Translations under genes and position numbers: made by a program
Notes under the pieces: generated by a model
Databases searched by the model: none
Seen by the model: the letters and a program-made list of their open reading frames with translations, nothing else
Told to the model about the DNA's origin: nothing
Assembly (NCBI RefSeq): GCF_000186865.1
Contig: NW_008705591.1
Coordinates: forward strand, 223,008 to 273,771
Origin: Aureococcus anophagefferens
Lineage: Eukaryota; Sar; Pelagophyceae; Pelagomonadales; Pelagomonadaceae
Direction of reading: 5' to 3'
Length of the DNA: 50,764 bases
In this document: positions 1-10,279 of the stretch, piece after piece
How positions within the stretch are numbered: position 1 is the first letter of the stretch
How the letters are laid out: every line of letters starts with the position of its first letter

Positions 1-145
1 AAAGCCCCCCCCCCCCCCCCCCCCTGGCCCAGGAAGGGGGGCACGAGCGGCCTACAGCAGCAGAACTGGGGGCAACTTAACAAGGCGCATGTTTGGCTAC
101 CCGAGGGGTGTATACGCTACTGAGAGAAGGTATGGAGAGCTTCTT

Positions 146-373
146 AAGACCGGGGGGCAATACTATTCAAGGCAGGTCTTATTGTCCGAGAGGCTTTCGA
201 CCAATGGTTCCTGGCCGCCCGACTTTTCGTGCAGCACTTTTGATGCATTTTCGGACATGGGGCGACGCCCCAGAGCTACTCGTGCAATCATATCTTTGCA
301 CGAAAAATCGCAAGGCCATTCGGATCAAAGCTCATTCCAAAGTCGTCCTTGAACCGTATTGCCCCCCGGTCTT
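146..373. mobile_element. MITE-like element with 27-bp terminal inverted repeats
   Basis: The arms at 146-172 and 347-373 are reverse complements over 27 bases with two mismatches. Each contains the core GACCGGGGGGCAATAC. The interior of about 170 bases has no convincing gene and no further inverted symmetry beyond a short GGGGCGACGCCCC palindrome near 260. The size and the terminal inverted repeats fit a non-autonomous DNA transposon. No clear target-site duplication was found, so this is structural evidence only. A matching end-like sequence occurs alone near 20376-20396. Confidence 0.5.
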
Positions 374-417
374 TAGCCCTTCAAGTTGACTTCTTGTTAA
401 CTCGGGACTATGTTATC

Positions 418-505
418 CTCCCTATGCTGGGGCGCTCGTACTGGCCTATGCTGGCTATGCTGGGCCTGCCTTAAGCTGGCTATGCTATGCTGGGTTGAAT
501 ACTAG
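418..505. repeat. TATGCTGG short-motif repeat tract
   Basis: The octamer TATGCTGG, or its variant TATGCTATGCTGGG, recurs about six times in under 90 bases with irregular spacing. It looks like a degenerate low-complexity tandem array. No gene is visible between the MITE-like element and the repeat that starts near 629. Confidence 0.5.
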
Positions 506-628
506 CATACTCGGATCCTCGGGCTAACACACTTGCTAACACAAGCCCCTTCAAAATTGAAAATTTGTGTTTGCAAAGCAAACTCTGAGCTGATTTGCGG
601 TGTGCTTGTAGCTACGTGCCGACACCTT

Positions 629-855
629 GCGATTTTGCAATTTTGATTTCCCCAGGTGCTTTGGGTGTTTGGGTCTGGCGTGTGGTTTCGGGCGGGTCGC
701 GCCCTAGAAGGCGTGGGCGGCGTCTTGGAGGCCCCCTACAATGCGTGAGCGGCGGTTGAGGTCGCATATGAAGGGTAAGCGGCGGTGTCAGGTGCCAGCT
801 TTTGAGGTGGAGTTGAAGCGGCGCATTTCAACATATCCCGCCGGCGGGATATGTT
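629..855 (-). repeat. Palindrome-ended repeat family, copy 1
   Basis: The element ends, on its minus-strand left side, in a perfect 26-bp palindrome at 830-855 (half site AACATATCCCGCC). Reading into the element on the minus strand gives a series of CTTCAAC / CAACACCGCCGC phrases and then CCGCCCACGCCTT and CGCGACCCGCCC blocks. The same order is seen at 12748-13000 and 29376-29640 on the plus strand. Similarity stops at the palindrome in all three copies, so the palindrome is a true element boundary. It has no coding capacity. Confidence 0.75.
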
Positions 856-1393
856 ATGGTACTTCTCCTTCTCACAACTTTCATCAGAGATGTTCTCGCG
901 TACAGGTCTAGGGCCTTGGCGAGGGCTGTATCAGTCGAATCCGCTCCCGAGTCGGCCTTGTATCGCTGAAGGGCGACCTTATGCTTGTGCGCCTCAGCCT
1001 TGAGGAGGAGGACGGAACTTCTCCGATGAACGGCCTCGCCAGTCGGGGTGACTCGCAGCTCCGCAGGAATTGAGATGAAGGGCGTGGCATTTGTTTCCAG
1101 TCCACGTGGACCGGGGTTGCCAGACTGGCCCTCTTGCCGCGCAGGCTGACGACGGATGCTGCTCTCTCGTCGGAGAAGGAGCAGGGGCAAGCCACCAGTA
1201 GGGTTGATGTCATCACCGGTGCGTCGGTTGTGGAGGGTCGAGAGGCGAGCGACACGAGTGGCGTGAGCCCTCCTGCGCCGGTCCACGTCGATGTCCTGCC
1301 TTTGGCCCCCCATCGCATTGTCAGTTGACAGCGGTAACGTGCCAAGCGGGTACGCGGCGAGCGTGGTGATGTGCGGTCGGTCTCTGGTGTTGG

Positions 1394-3562
1394 TCACGCG
1401 CCTACAAGCACAATGGTTTCACCCAGGCGAGAGTCACTCACTGGCATGGACACAGGAAAACACATGCTCAATGACCTGCGCCAGCTGGTCCACTTCGCCG
1501 AATGCTTCGAGCCCGTCCAGGGTGCACCGTCCGAGGCCGCCACTCTCCCCTCGCGCGTATCATTATCGCTGCTCACTTCAGCGTCTGACTCGCCCCCTTC
1601 GCGCAACTCGCCGTCGCCGTCGACAGAGCCTTGCGATCGCGGTGAGTCAATGGCTGGATTGCTGTCGGTAGTTTCCTCAGCTGTGATAGCGAGCCGCAGC
1701 GGATCCCCCGCCTCGAGGCGGTTGAGCTCAGAGTCCCTCTTGTCGATGTTACAGGAAATTTTCTCCTCGTCTCGCACAATTGATATGGTGCCAGAGAGAA
1801 CGTCTCCAGCGTGGTCACTCTGGAGTCCAACCTGCGACTGGCGCGCATCGACGGCGGCTCCTAAGCCGCGATCCTTGCGGAATTCCCGAAAGGCGGCATC
1901 GCCATCCATCTCCGCGAGCAGTGCGCTTTCGCTGGTCGCAGCGAGAGGTACTACGTCATCGAAGGTGGCGAAATTCCGACCACCGGGAATGTCCTTCTTG
2001 CTCGCGAAATCACGCTCGAGACTGGCCTGCTCGCCCTCGGCGTCGCGCAAGACATTGCTGATTTGTTTGGTCTTTTCGATGTAGTCACTCCGTAGCTCTG
2101 TAAGAGCGCCATGCGCTAAAGCAGCTTCTCCGAGTTCCAATCCAATGGCCTCGATTGTCGTCACGATGTCCCGGCTCTTTCCCTCAAGGTGTTCCTGCCG
2201 GCTCCGGAGCGTAGATCGTCGCTCGTCGATCCTCTCCTGGGCCGTCGTTGGGCGGCTTCGGTGAGGTAGAGGCGATTCAGCATAGTCCTCGAAGTCGTCC
2301 TCATTATTGTGGTCGGTCCTCTCTTCGGGCTCGACAATTACACGCTCCAGCGCCGCAATTTGGTCGTCGCTGATGCTCCCACCCTCGGCGATGACTGTCT
2401 CTAGCTGTCTGAGGGCGTTATCGTAGTGTTTGATGTGCGCGATGTGTTTCTTGAGGCACTTCTGCTTCTTCTTGGCCTCGTCCTGCGCCTTCTTGAGCTC
2501 GTACTCGCGCTGCAAAATTGCCTTGAATTTTTCCTGGATCTCGCGGATACGTGCAAGATATATGTCCTTGCGCGCCTTGAGATTTCGTTTCTTGCGCTCA
2601 AGTGCCCCTAGCCGCTTCGCGTACCGCGCTCTGTGTTTCGACACGTTAGACACTGTTGTGCGGTAGAACAACTTTTCCAAGAACAAACGGTACTCGACGG
2701 CGCTAATACCGTCGGTCCAGGTGTCAACCAGTTCGAAAATGGATTTCTCAAACTGCTCAAAGCTCATGCCACCGGAGATGCCGACGTCCTTGACAAAGTC
2801 CGTTTCCACGATTTCTCGCACCTCCTTGTACTCAAAGTCACTTGGCGTGAAGATCGCCTTAGCAAACTTGAGGAAAGTTTCGATGCACTCGTTCTGGGGG
2901 ACCATAATTAACGTCCGTGCATTTGAGGACGTCGGGCGATAGCTTGATAAGAGGTCACCGCGCGGGTTCTTCTTGGAGCCCCGCACAGGGCGTTCGTTTT
3001 CGCTGGCAGAGCGAGCAGCCAGTGTGGCCATTGCCGCGACGACATAGCTCTCTGAATTCTCGACACGCCCGTCTGCGTCGACGACCGCCGGGAGGGGCGA
3101 AAACGGACGCCCTCGCAGTTGGCTCGAGGTGGGATGCTCCCCCTGGAGATCGTCCGGGATCGGATCGAACTGTTTCTTCAAGGGACTGGCTGTGTGCGTT
3201 TTCGGTGCAATTTGGGGCCCAAACGTGTCGAAGAACACTTTGATCCACCGCTGGACGACCAGGTCCGCACGAAGCGCCATCCGCCGGTGGTGATTTCTTT
3301 TCGAGTACAATCGCACATCCCCGTCGTCGCGCACCACAGACGACGACATTCCGTCTAACTCAAAGCCGTACATTTTCTCAGTGGAGACCAACCCGGCCTT
3401 GCCCATCACATCGCTACAATCCTGCACCCGCTCCAGGGAGGCCACGAAAACCGCCTCCGGGCCTAATTTTGCGACTCTAGCAGCCTCAGCGACGTCCTTC
3501 TTACTTGAGTGCTTACCCTGGCGGCCAATGTACCCCTTGTGCTTCTTCACTTTCTTCGCCAT
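1394..3562 (-). CDS. Coiled-coil protein, possibly cilium-associated
   Basis: A long open frame of about 722 residues starts at ATG 3562 (MAKKVKKHKGYIGR). An upstream in-frame TTG is not needed. The N-terminal 60 residues are basic. Around residues 235-300 lies a helical block containing the phrase ELVDTWTDGISAVEYRLFLE, a pattern I associate with stramenopile flagellar EF-hand-like proteins. From about 310 to 420 there is a Lys/Arg/Glu-rich coiled coil, and the tail is acidic and low-complexity. Near the 3' end another frame looks more protein-like and stops at 1434-1436. A GTGAGC donor just upstream would allow a very short intron of about 32 bases switching to it, so the C-terminus is uncertain. 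Function is unknown and the ciliary link is only a resemblance. Confidence 0.6.
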   Translation of the reverse strand: MAKKVKKHKGYIGRQGKHSSKKDVAEAARVAKLGPEAVFVASLERVQDCSDVMGKAGLVSTEKMYGFELDGMSSSVVRDDGDVRLYSKRNHHRRMALRADLVVQRWIKVFFDTFGPQIAPKTHTASPLKKQFDPIPDDLQGEHPTSSQLRGRPFSPLPAVVDADGRVENSESYVVAAMATLAARSASENERPVRGSKKNPRGDLLSSYRPTSSNARTLIMVPQNECIETFLKFAKAIFTPSDFEYKEVREIVETDFVKDVGISGGMSFEQFEKSIFELVDTWTDGISAVEYRLFLEKLFYRTTVSNVSKHRARYAKRLGALERKKRNLKARKDIYLARIREIQEKFKAILQREYELKKAQDEAKKKQKCLKKHIAHIKHYDNALRQLETVIAEGGSISDDQIAALERVIVEPEERTDHNNEDDFEDYAESPLPHRSRPTTAQERIDERRSTLRSRQEHLEGKSRDIVTTIEAIGLELGEAALAHGALTELRSDYIEKTKQISNVLRDAEGEQASLERDFASKKDIPGGRNFATFDDVVPLAATSESALLAEMDGDAAFREFRKDRGLGAAVDARQSQVGLQSDHAGDVLSGTISIVRDEEKISCNIDKRDSELNRLEAGDPLRLAITAEETTDSNPAIDSPRSQGSVDGDGELREGGESDAEVSSDNDTREGRVAASDGAPWTGSKHSAKWTSWRRSLSMCFPVSMPVSDSRLGETIVLVGA

Positions 3563-3606
3563 GCATGTGTCCAATGACGAAATAACCTAACTGCATTAAA
3601 TTTTAC

Positions 3607-3622
3607 GTACAATATATTGTAC
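3607..3622. promoter_or_regulatory. 16-bp palindrome upstream of the coiled-coil gene
   Basis: GTACAATATATTGTAC is a perfect palindrome 45 bases upstream of the ATG at 3562. A near-identical motif, TACAATACTATTGTAC, occurs at 30439-30454, 43 bases upstream of another gene start. The shared position suggests a promoter or initiator-type site. This is inference from two cases. Confidence 0.35.
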
Positions 3623-3639
3623 TAGTAATACAACAATGA

Positions 3640-4257
3640 CATGGTACAGCGAGATTCAGCTTGAAAGTACCCGCGCTGCGGCGCCGCCCGCCGCGTCGGG
3701 CGCGCCCGGGGGCCACGGGAGGTCCTTGGGAGGTCCCCGAGGATCCAAACTATGTCGAACGGAGTCGATGGACGCGTGTAGTGGTCGTTTACGGGGAGGG
3801 CTATGGTGGGCTCGGCTTCGAAACACCAAAATATCTCCTTCTTACTTGCAGTACCGACGGCGGAGCCGACGCCTGGTCTCGGCGCTTTCGGGTGCGCTCG
3901 AAGGCTAAGATACGTGGTTTTGGCCAGGGATCACCACTCGCGTCGTCGCGCGCGGCGGGCCGCCGTGCGAATTTCAATCGACGCACCCTGGCGCCGGCCC
4001 GGGTGTCGCTTTATGCCCCCGGGCCGACGCAGCGACGTTGGGTCTATGTGGCGAAAGCAGCGACGATCTTCGCTCGCGCCGCGCGCGCGCGGGTCGTCGA
4101 GCCACACTTCGAGAGGAAGCCGGGCTCCGTTCGCGCTGCTTAGACCACTCGACGACGCGTCTCGTCGCGCTTCGAGTTCGCTCCTATGGCAGCTCGTCCC
4201 CCCCCGGCGAGTGGAATTCGCCCGTAATTACGTCGGTGTTTGCTGGATCTCGCTTGT
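3640..4257. other. GC-rich intergenic stretch, no supported gene
   Basis: Open frames exist here because of high GC. One on the plus strand near 3661-4143 has a passably protein-like start (PWEVPEDPNYVERSRW) and a possible acceptor at 3850, but no domain can be recognised. It may hold the upstream region of the NVL-like gene or a captured exon. I do not call a gene. Confidence 0.3.
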
Positions 4258-4353
4258 AGTGAACTTAGACCACCTATCATCACCCAGCCAAATAAAACTG
4301 CTGGTTGTGGTGGTCCTCTCTCAGCTCGCCGCTTCCCCGGGGTGGCGCGGCTT
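4258..4353 (+). repeat. Left arm of inverted repeat bracketing the NVL-like gene
   Basis: This stretch of about 96 bases matches the reverse complement of 7798-7897. The match runs from AGTGAACTTAGAC through AATAAAACTGCTGGTTGTGG to GGGGTGGCGCGGCTT, with small indels. The central 60 bases are almost identical. The two arms face each other across the ATPase gene, 3.4 kb apart. Confidence 0.7.
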
Positions 4354-4692
4354 GTAAACTTATTGAGCGTAGAGCAATGGGAAAAGGTGGATATTGAGTA
4401 CAGAGGAAGAGGTAAGGTTTTATACCAAACGCTTCGAACCGTATCTTCCCAAATAGCCAATAACCAGGGGAGCAGCGGGCCACTAAGCTACAACCATTCC
4501 TCCACACCGCGCATCACGAAGCCATCGCCGCGCCCGGCGCCATCACGGCGCTCGTCGCTCGCGTGTGGAGAATCGGGCCGCGATCGCCGGCGCATCGCAG
4601 CGCTGACCGGAGGAGCGGTGACAGGGCGATTGATTAACGCAGGACATGCGCTCCGTCGATTCTCGTCACTGGAGTCTTGTGCACGATTGTCG

Positions 4693-7200
4693 ATGAGTGA
4701 TACCGGGACAGCCTCAAAATTACGGTGCGTGGTGAGTCGATTAATCGCTGCTGGTGATATCCGTGCCGAGGATCCAGCAGCATGCGTGGTGGGAGTACTT
4801 GTGAAGCAGCACCCTGAATACGGACGCAAGCCGCAGGCGGCGCTACGAAACATGGTGCGCGATGCGTTGTCGGAGGGCTCCATCAATGACACCGACGTTT
4901 CCGCGACCGGGAAGCGGACTATAGAGACTTGCGTCGTCAATGTCAGCGGTGGGGACTCAGGAGTGGCCAAGGCGGTGGCGTCTATGAACGATGGTTTGCG
5001 GGGGACGTACTCGGCGCTCCAGGGCAGCCCGTTGGCTTCACCGACATCTTCGAGACAGGGCGATGGGTCTGCGTCAGCTGCTCGGTCATCGAAAAAGCGG
5101 CGGGTCCACGGGACTGCCCCCGAGGAGGTGGTAGCTTCGGTCGACCCAGTAGCCGCATCGCGTCGCCTGGCTCCGCAAGTGTCCCTCAACGAATATGTGG
5201 GTTATGCAGGCGCGGTGACACGCGTGCGGGAAGCGGTCGTAGACCAGTTGTCAGCGCGTGAGTCGTATGCGGCGCTGGGCGTTGATGGTCCACGGGGCGT
5301 GCTCGTGCATGGACCACCAGGATGCGGAAAGACGCTTCTCTGCCGGGCGACGGCCGGTTCGGCGGCAATTGCGCTCGCAGCGGAAGGGGGTGGTGAGTTG
5401 AGCTACTTTGAGCTCTCCGGTGGTGACCTGGGGTCGGGACCTGAGGCGGAGATGAACCTAGAGCGACTGCTCTCGGCAGCCACTACAGCGGCGCCGTCGC
5501 TCGTCTTCCTCGACGATCTCGATGTGCTCATCGGTTGCGGCGGTGGTGCCGGCGTCAGCAACGGCAGTGAGTCACTGCACGCTAGGCGCCTTGCTCAGTG
5601 TAGGATGTTTAGGGTGGTTCTATCTTTGGGCCAATTTTATCTCATCATAAATGCACCAGAGGGCTTACGAGTTTTCCCTCCTCTCCCAACTTGGAAAATC
5701 TCCCCCCACCCCGTATGATTTCAAAAGTTGATGATGCTCGGGTTTCGATCGGACCGAAGGACTCTCGAGCGTGGGCATCCCAACTCATACCTTGATTCTG
5801 GCATAGGTATTGCGTCGCGCCTCTGTGGATGCCTTGACGCGTTGCCCTCGTTCCGGTGTCGTCCGGATGCTACGCCACCGTCGTCATCAGATGGGTTGAA
5901 TCTTGTAGTCGTGCTTGCCACGGTAAGGACCCCCGATTCGTTGGACACGCGACTTCGGCGGTTGGGTCGCTTTGCGCGGGAGGTCGCAATTGGCGCACCC
6001 GACCGCGCCGCGCGAGAGGCCATACTTGATGCGGCACTCCCTCGTCTTCGGGATCACGATGTTGCGCTTCAAGATGTGGTCCGCGCGACGCCCGGTTGGG
6101 TCGGCGCAGACCTCGTCGCCCTCGCCGACGAGGCCGGCGCTGTCTGTGCACGACGCGTCAGCGCGTGGCGCGCTGCCGCAGCTGCCATGGATGGTACGGC
6201 GGCGCATCCAGCCGCTACTGAAAATAGTGTCTTCGTTGCCCTCCCTAATGGTGCTAATATGCCGCCGTCGCCGCTCCTGGTGACGCATGCAGATGTTTTA
6301 CGTGCGCTCACCACCGTAGAACCATGCTTTGGCCGGTCGGGCTTCAGCCGTGCACCCGACGTTGACTGGAAGGACGTCGGTGCGCTCGCCGGCGTCCGGG
6401 ACGAATTGACGACGTCAATTCTTGCGCCTATTGCGGACCCTGATCGTTTTGCTGCGCTTGGCGTGCCGCTTCCGGCCGGCGTACTCCTCTACGGACCACC
6501 GGGCTGCGGTAAGACGCTCCTCGCGCGCGCAGTCGCCCGGGCCTCGGATGCTAATTTCATCAACGTCAAGGGTCCTGAGCTTCTCAATAAATATGTTGGC
6601 GAAAGCGAGCGGGCCGTCCGGGCGCTTTTTGCGCGCGCGTCTGCGTCTGCTCCGTGCATCGTCTTCTTTGACGAGGTTGACGCCCTCATCCCGCGCCGTG
6701 GCGGCCCCCTCGGCGACGGCACGCAGGCTTCCGGCGACTCAAATGGCGTCACAGATCGTGTCGTCAATCAGCTTCTCACGGAACTCGACGGACTTGAGAC
6801 ACGCGGCCAGGTCTATGTTGTCGCCGCGACGAATCGTCCCGAGCTTGTTGACCCCGCATTTCTCCGTCCAGGGCGCGTTGACAAGCTTCTTTTCGTGCCT
6901 CTCCCTAGACCAGAGGAACGAGTTTCCATCCTTGTCGCCGCCACACGCCGTGTTAAGCTCCACGCGGATGTCAACCTTGCCGCCCTCGGCCAAGACGCCC
7001 GCGCCAACGGTTTCTCTGGGGCCGACCTTGCCGCCGTCGTCCGCACCGCGGGCCTCGCAGCCCTAAAACAAGGAATGAACGAACTCAACCATGCCCACTT
7101 TGACGCTGCTCTCGGCCAGATACGGCCCTCCGTCTCTAGTGGTGATGCTGAAGGCTACAACCGGGTCCACACCCGCATCCGCGGCACGGACAGCGCGTAG
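4693..7200 (+). CDS. NVL/RIX7-type double AAA+ ATPase
   Basis: This matches the nuclear VCP-like/Rix7 family, which uses ATP to strip assembly factors from pre-60S ribosomes in the nucleolus. Two exons, 4693-5599 and 5807-7200, joined across a 207-bp GT-AG phase-1 intron, give about 766 residues. The junction restores ARRLAQC-IASRLCGCLDAL of the first AAA domain. An N-terminal helical domain (MSDTGTASKLRCVVSRLI) precedes D1. D1 has Walker A GPPGCGKTLLCRA and an arginine-finger segment RRLGRF. D2 has Walker A GPPGCGKTLLARA, Walker B CIVFFDEVDAL and ATNRPELVDPAFLRPGR. Oddly, D1 Walker B reads LVFLDDLDVL: the usual catalytic Glu is Asp, which suggests weakened hydrolysis in D1. CDC48/VCP is less likely because the N-domain and the C-terminal tail fit NVL. 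The ATG at 4693 is chosen because the preceding codons look like leader sequence. Confidence 0.85.
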
Positions 7201-7797
7201 CACCTCCAAGCACCTCCAGCCGTGGATTGTCGGTGGACGTCGTGCTCGGACGACGAGGCGATCTCGGGCTCGATCGACTTAAATAGGTGTCCTGCACGCC
7301 CGCGCCGGGCAGCCCGCGGGAAACTCGACGCTTTCTAGTTTCGGCCCCACCCGCCCCCCCGGCGCCTGAGTAAAGCCCCCAGCTACCGACCCAAAATTCT
7401 CGGGGCCGTTTCGGGTTCCTTGGGGCCCCGTCCGGCGCTGGGGGGGTCTGGGCGAGGTTCTGCCGCCGCCGGCCCGCGGCCGCGGGGCCGCGGGGCTTAC
7501 TAGAACGAACTAGAACGGTTCTAGTTCCAGTATAGGGCTCCGGGTGATGGGAGTTTCTAGCCACGATGCGAGGCACAGTCACCGCGCCCGGCGCTGGTGA
7601 AATTTGGGATCATCGCCAATAACCAAAAGAACAGCCAGGTTATGCGGCCAGGGGCACCCTGGACGGGCGAGTTGAAAGGCTTGCCATCCAAAATACCCAA
7701 GGCCATCTCACCCACAATTTTCTTATAATGCTCCAGCAACTCATCATTCAAACCCAACCCTTGGATGTTAGGAGAAACCATATGACCCAAAAAATAT
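7201..7797. other. 3' flank of the NVL-like gene, no gene seen
   Basis: GC-rich sequence with no convincing open frame. It contains a 21-base hairpin at 7507-7527 (GAACTAGAAC, one spacer base, GTTCTAGTTC), which could form in RNA or DNA. A minus-strand frame at 7557-7853 overlaps the right inverted-repeat arm and is not supported by any recognisable domain. Confidence 0.4.
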
Positions 7798-7897
7798 AAG
7801 CCGCGCCACCCCGGACCCCGGGGAAGCGGCGAGCTGGGAGAGGACCACCACAACCAGCAGTTTTATTTAGCTGGATGATGATAGGTCTAAACTCACT
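7798..7897 (-). repeat. Right arm of inverted repeat bracketing the NVL-like gene
   Basis: Reverse complement of 4258-4353 with a 7-base insertion (extra GGGGTCC-like unit) and a 3-base deletion. Together the arms enclose exactly one gene. The arms could be the ends of a transposable unit that carried the gene, or two independent insertions of one short repeat. Confidence 0.7.
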
Positions 7898-7950
7898 AAC
7901 TCGTTACCGGAAACATATTGTACTGCCGTAAATGCAATTTCCCAGAGTAC

Positions 7951-7981
<31 letters not shown>
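7951..7981. repeat. (TAT)n microsatellite, about 10 units
   Basis: A pure run of TAT trinucleotides. On the minus strand it creates an isoleucine run in a spurious frame. Confidence 0.95.
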
Positions 7982-9103
7982 GGGGATTTAGCGTCGGAGG
8001 CGTCGTCGGAGAAGCCGCATGCCCAAGAGCACACGCGGCCGATAGGTCTCGGACGGAAGAAGTCGAAGTAGGCGGGGGCTGCCCCCAGCAGGGGCCGAAG
8101 GCCCACGGGGGGAGGATCAGTTTGCCCGGCGCCCCGAAGGGCGAAGCCCCGAAGGGCGAGAAATTTTGTCCCGAAGGACCGAGCGAACGAAGGGGGAGGG
8201 GTCGTCGAAGAGAGGCGGTCGGGCGTTCGCACGCACCGCTCCAGGTTCAGGTCAGGGTCCAGCATGGTGATGATCGGCGGTTCACTAAGCCGCACGGCAG
8301 TAGAGAGCTCGAGTTCCAGTGACGCAAAAACCACGCACTGGGAATAATTTTCAAAGAAACCAGCTGGGGAAAATCCCTGGGCGCCGACCGGACACTCAAC
8401 CCGGGTTGCAGTCGGATCGAGTGCTCGGAGCCCGGTCTAGAAGAAGCAGAAAAACGCACAAGCGGCACTGGGAGCTCGACTGGCAGAACTTGAAGCTGAA
8501 GTTCGCCCATCGTCGGCGACGTTCGCGGCACGAGCCCCGCGACAAGAGGCCAGGGGTTGGGAGTCGGAGGAGAGGGACTGCACGACTGGGCGCCCCGAGG
8601 GGCGGGCAGGACCGGGCAGGGAGGGGCAGGGGGAAAGGGGCCGCGACGGCCAAGGCCGCGTACTACGACGAGAAAGGCTCGTACACCCGGGACAGGAAAC
8701 GTAGCACGACTCCGCTGCGTCCGAATAGTAGTGAATATAAACAAGGTTACACTGCGGACTCCGGATCGCACTGTGAGCCCAGTGAAGTTTATTCCGCCAA
8801 GGGCTAGTTTTGCTTATTGGTAGTACAGGGCAGGAACCCGCAAGGGACCACTGGGCGTCGTCTAAGGAGCCCCCGCGCGGATTTTGATACTCGACTCCCA
8901 CCAAGGACACCGTGGGTATCGGGGGCCGTGGGATACGCGTCGCGGAAGTCGGGTTTCATTTTCGCCCTGCCCCCCTCTGGCCGCCACGCGCCACGCTTGC
9001 TTGTGAGCGAAAGCGCAGGCCAGGCCCACGAGGCAGTGGCCCTTTGCGCGCAATTGCGGGGCTGCTTGCCTCGCCCGTTGCTTTTGGCATTGTCGCTGCC
9101 TAG
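7982..9103. other. GC-rich region without a supported gene
   Basis: Contains a duplicated 14-mer (CCCCGAAGGGCGA, near 8132-8160) and G-rich tracts near 8580-8640. One short plus-strand segment after an AG at about 8440 reads as a helix-like peptide (AALGARLAELEAEV), which may be a leftover exon. No start, domain or consistent frame supports a gene. Confidence 0.35.
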
Positions 9104-10093
9104 CTAGCAGCCTGCTAGGTGGTGTCGCAGCCGGGTTGTGCTCAGGAACAATAGGCTCGCCTTCGCGCAAATCGGTACTATCTCAAGCCCATTCCGGAGG
9201 CCGCTGGTGATGCGCTCGCACCTTTTGCGACCGAGTGTCCCGATTGCGCAGTGCTCATCGAACTGCCGGCCGCCCCAACAGAACATGTCGAAGATGGATG
9301 CCACGGCAGACGCCCCTCCGGTCCACACTTGAATGATTCGAATCGAGTTCAGCAAACGAATGCTCGCGTTGCCGGCTAGATCAAGCACGTATGGCACGAA
9401 GACGGTTGCGAAATTTCGCGGCAGTCGACGATGCGGGACGGCAAAGCGATACCGTCGGTAATTATCTTCGCGCCAGCACACCCAGAGCACAATTCGAACG
9501 GCAGTCCAGTTTGCAAGTCCTCCCGCAAGGGCAAGGGGTTGACGGTCGACGAAGAGCTGAGAGTCCATGCGCACGTCTTGAGTGTTTGCGTTCCGTGCGG
9601 CTGATTGGCGTTCCCGCTCAAGTGCGAGATGTCGATCAAGTGCATCGCGCTCCGTTCGCAGAGTCGGAGTCAGGGTACGGTTGATGAGCTCCAGGTTGTC
9701 CCTGGCTATGACGAGCAGCGATGACGTGGCAGCTTGAAGCCTGCAGTGGATTGATGTAATACGCTCCACGCCGAAGTGAGCATTTGCGGCTGCATTATGA
9801 CCCAACATTCCAGCTTCGCAGATGCCTAGTCCGTTCCCAATTTTTCTTGCCTCTGTGAGCTCCACGGATAGCCTTCGACGCCAGAACACTGCTCCTCTCA
9901 ACAGCTCCGCTTCGTTGGCGAGTCGTGCCATCAACCTTCGACGCTTATGTAGGTTTGAGATGCGGTACTTCTCCGCGGAGCCCAGCTTTGCGACAGCCAT
10001 TTCTGCAGAAGGTGAAAATGCGTACGCTGCGATCGTCCCGCTACCTGTGCCCGCAACTAACGCGCCGAACGCCAGAAGGCTGACGTTACTCAT
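9104..10093 (-). CDS. Hypothetical protein with N-terminal membrane anchor
   Basis: The ATG at 10093 opens a frame of about 329 residues. It starts MSNVSLLAFGALVAGTGSG, a hydrophobic stretch that could be a signal anchor or the first transmembrane helix. Residues 40-180 are helical and charged. A later segment near residues 190-270 has several hydrophobic runs (VRIVLWVCW, FATVFVPYVLDLAG). I recognise no family. The gene lies head-to-tail with the next minus-strand gene. An antisense frame at 9391-9684 is treated as a shadow. The C-terminal third may be intron or misread. Confidence 0.45.
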   Translation of the reverse strand: MSNVSLLAFGALVAGTGSGTIAAYAFSPSAEMAVAKLGSAEKYRISNLHKRRRLMARLANEAELLRGAVFWRRRLSVELTEARKIGNGLGICEAGMLGHNAAANAHFGVERITSIHCRLQAATSSLLVIARDNLELINRTLTPTLRTERDALDRHLALERERQSAARNANTQDVRMDSQLFVDRQPLALAGGLANWTAVRIVLWVCWREDNYRRYRFAVPHRRLPRNFATVFVPYVLDLAGNASIRLLNSIRIIQVWTGGASAVASIFDMFCWGGRQFDEHCAIGTLGRKRCERITSGLRNGLEIVPICAKASLLFLSTTRLRHHLAGC

Positions 10094-10279
10094 CCTACAG
10101 CGGTGCTTAAAGCCAAAAGTTAAATATTTCTTAGGCGAGCTCGACCATCCGGATAGCGAGCCAGCCGCTGGCAAAACCCGCAGGTTTAAATCATTTACGC
10201 GGCTTCAATGTCGCCCTGCGGCCTGTCAGCAGGGCACCGCTCGAGCCACTATTTGGCGGAAGCCGATGGAATGTCCATC

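Noticed and set aside
1..24. Poly-C run at the window start
   Set aside because: A homopolymer at a fragment edge may be a sequencing or assembly artefact, so no biological meaning is assigned.
1371..2084. A 237-codon plus-strand frame
   Set aside because: Ser-rich shadow of the coiled-coil gene on the opposite strand.
4488..5189. A 233-codon minus-strand frame antisense to the ATPase gene
   Set aside because: The plus strand encodes a recognised AAA+ N-terminal region and domain, and the antisense frame has no domain.
7867..8334. A frame containing a run of isoleucines
   Set aside because: The run comes from the TAT microsatellite and the remainder is repeat-like.
9330..9360. TTCGAATCGAGTTC resembling a tRNA T-arm
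   Set aside because: No matching A box or cloverleaf could be drawn around it, and I found no tRNA or rRNA gene anywhere in the window.
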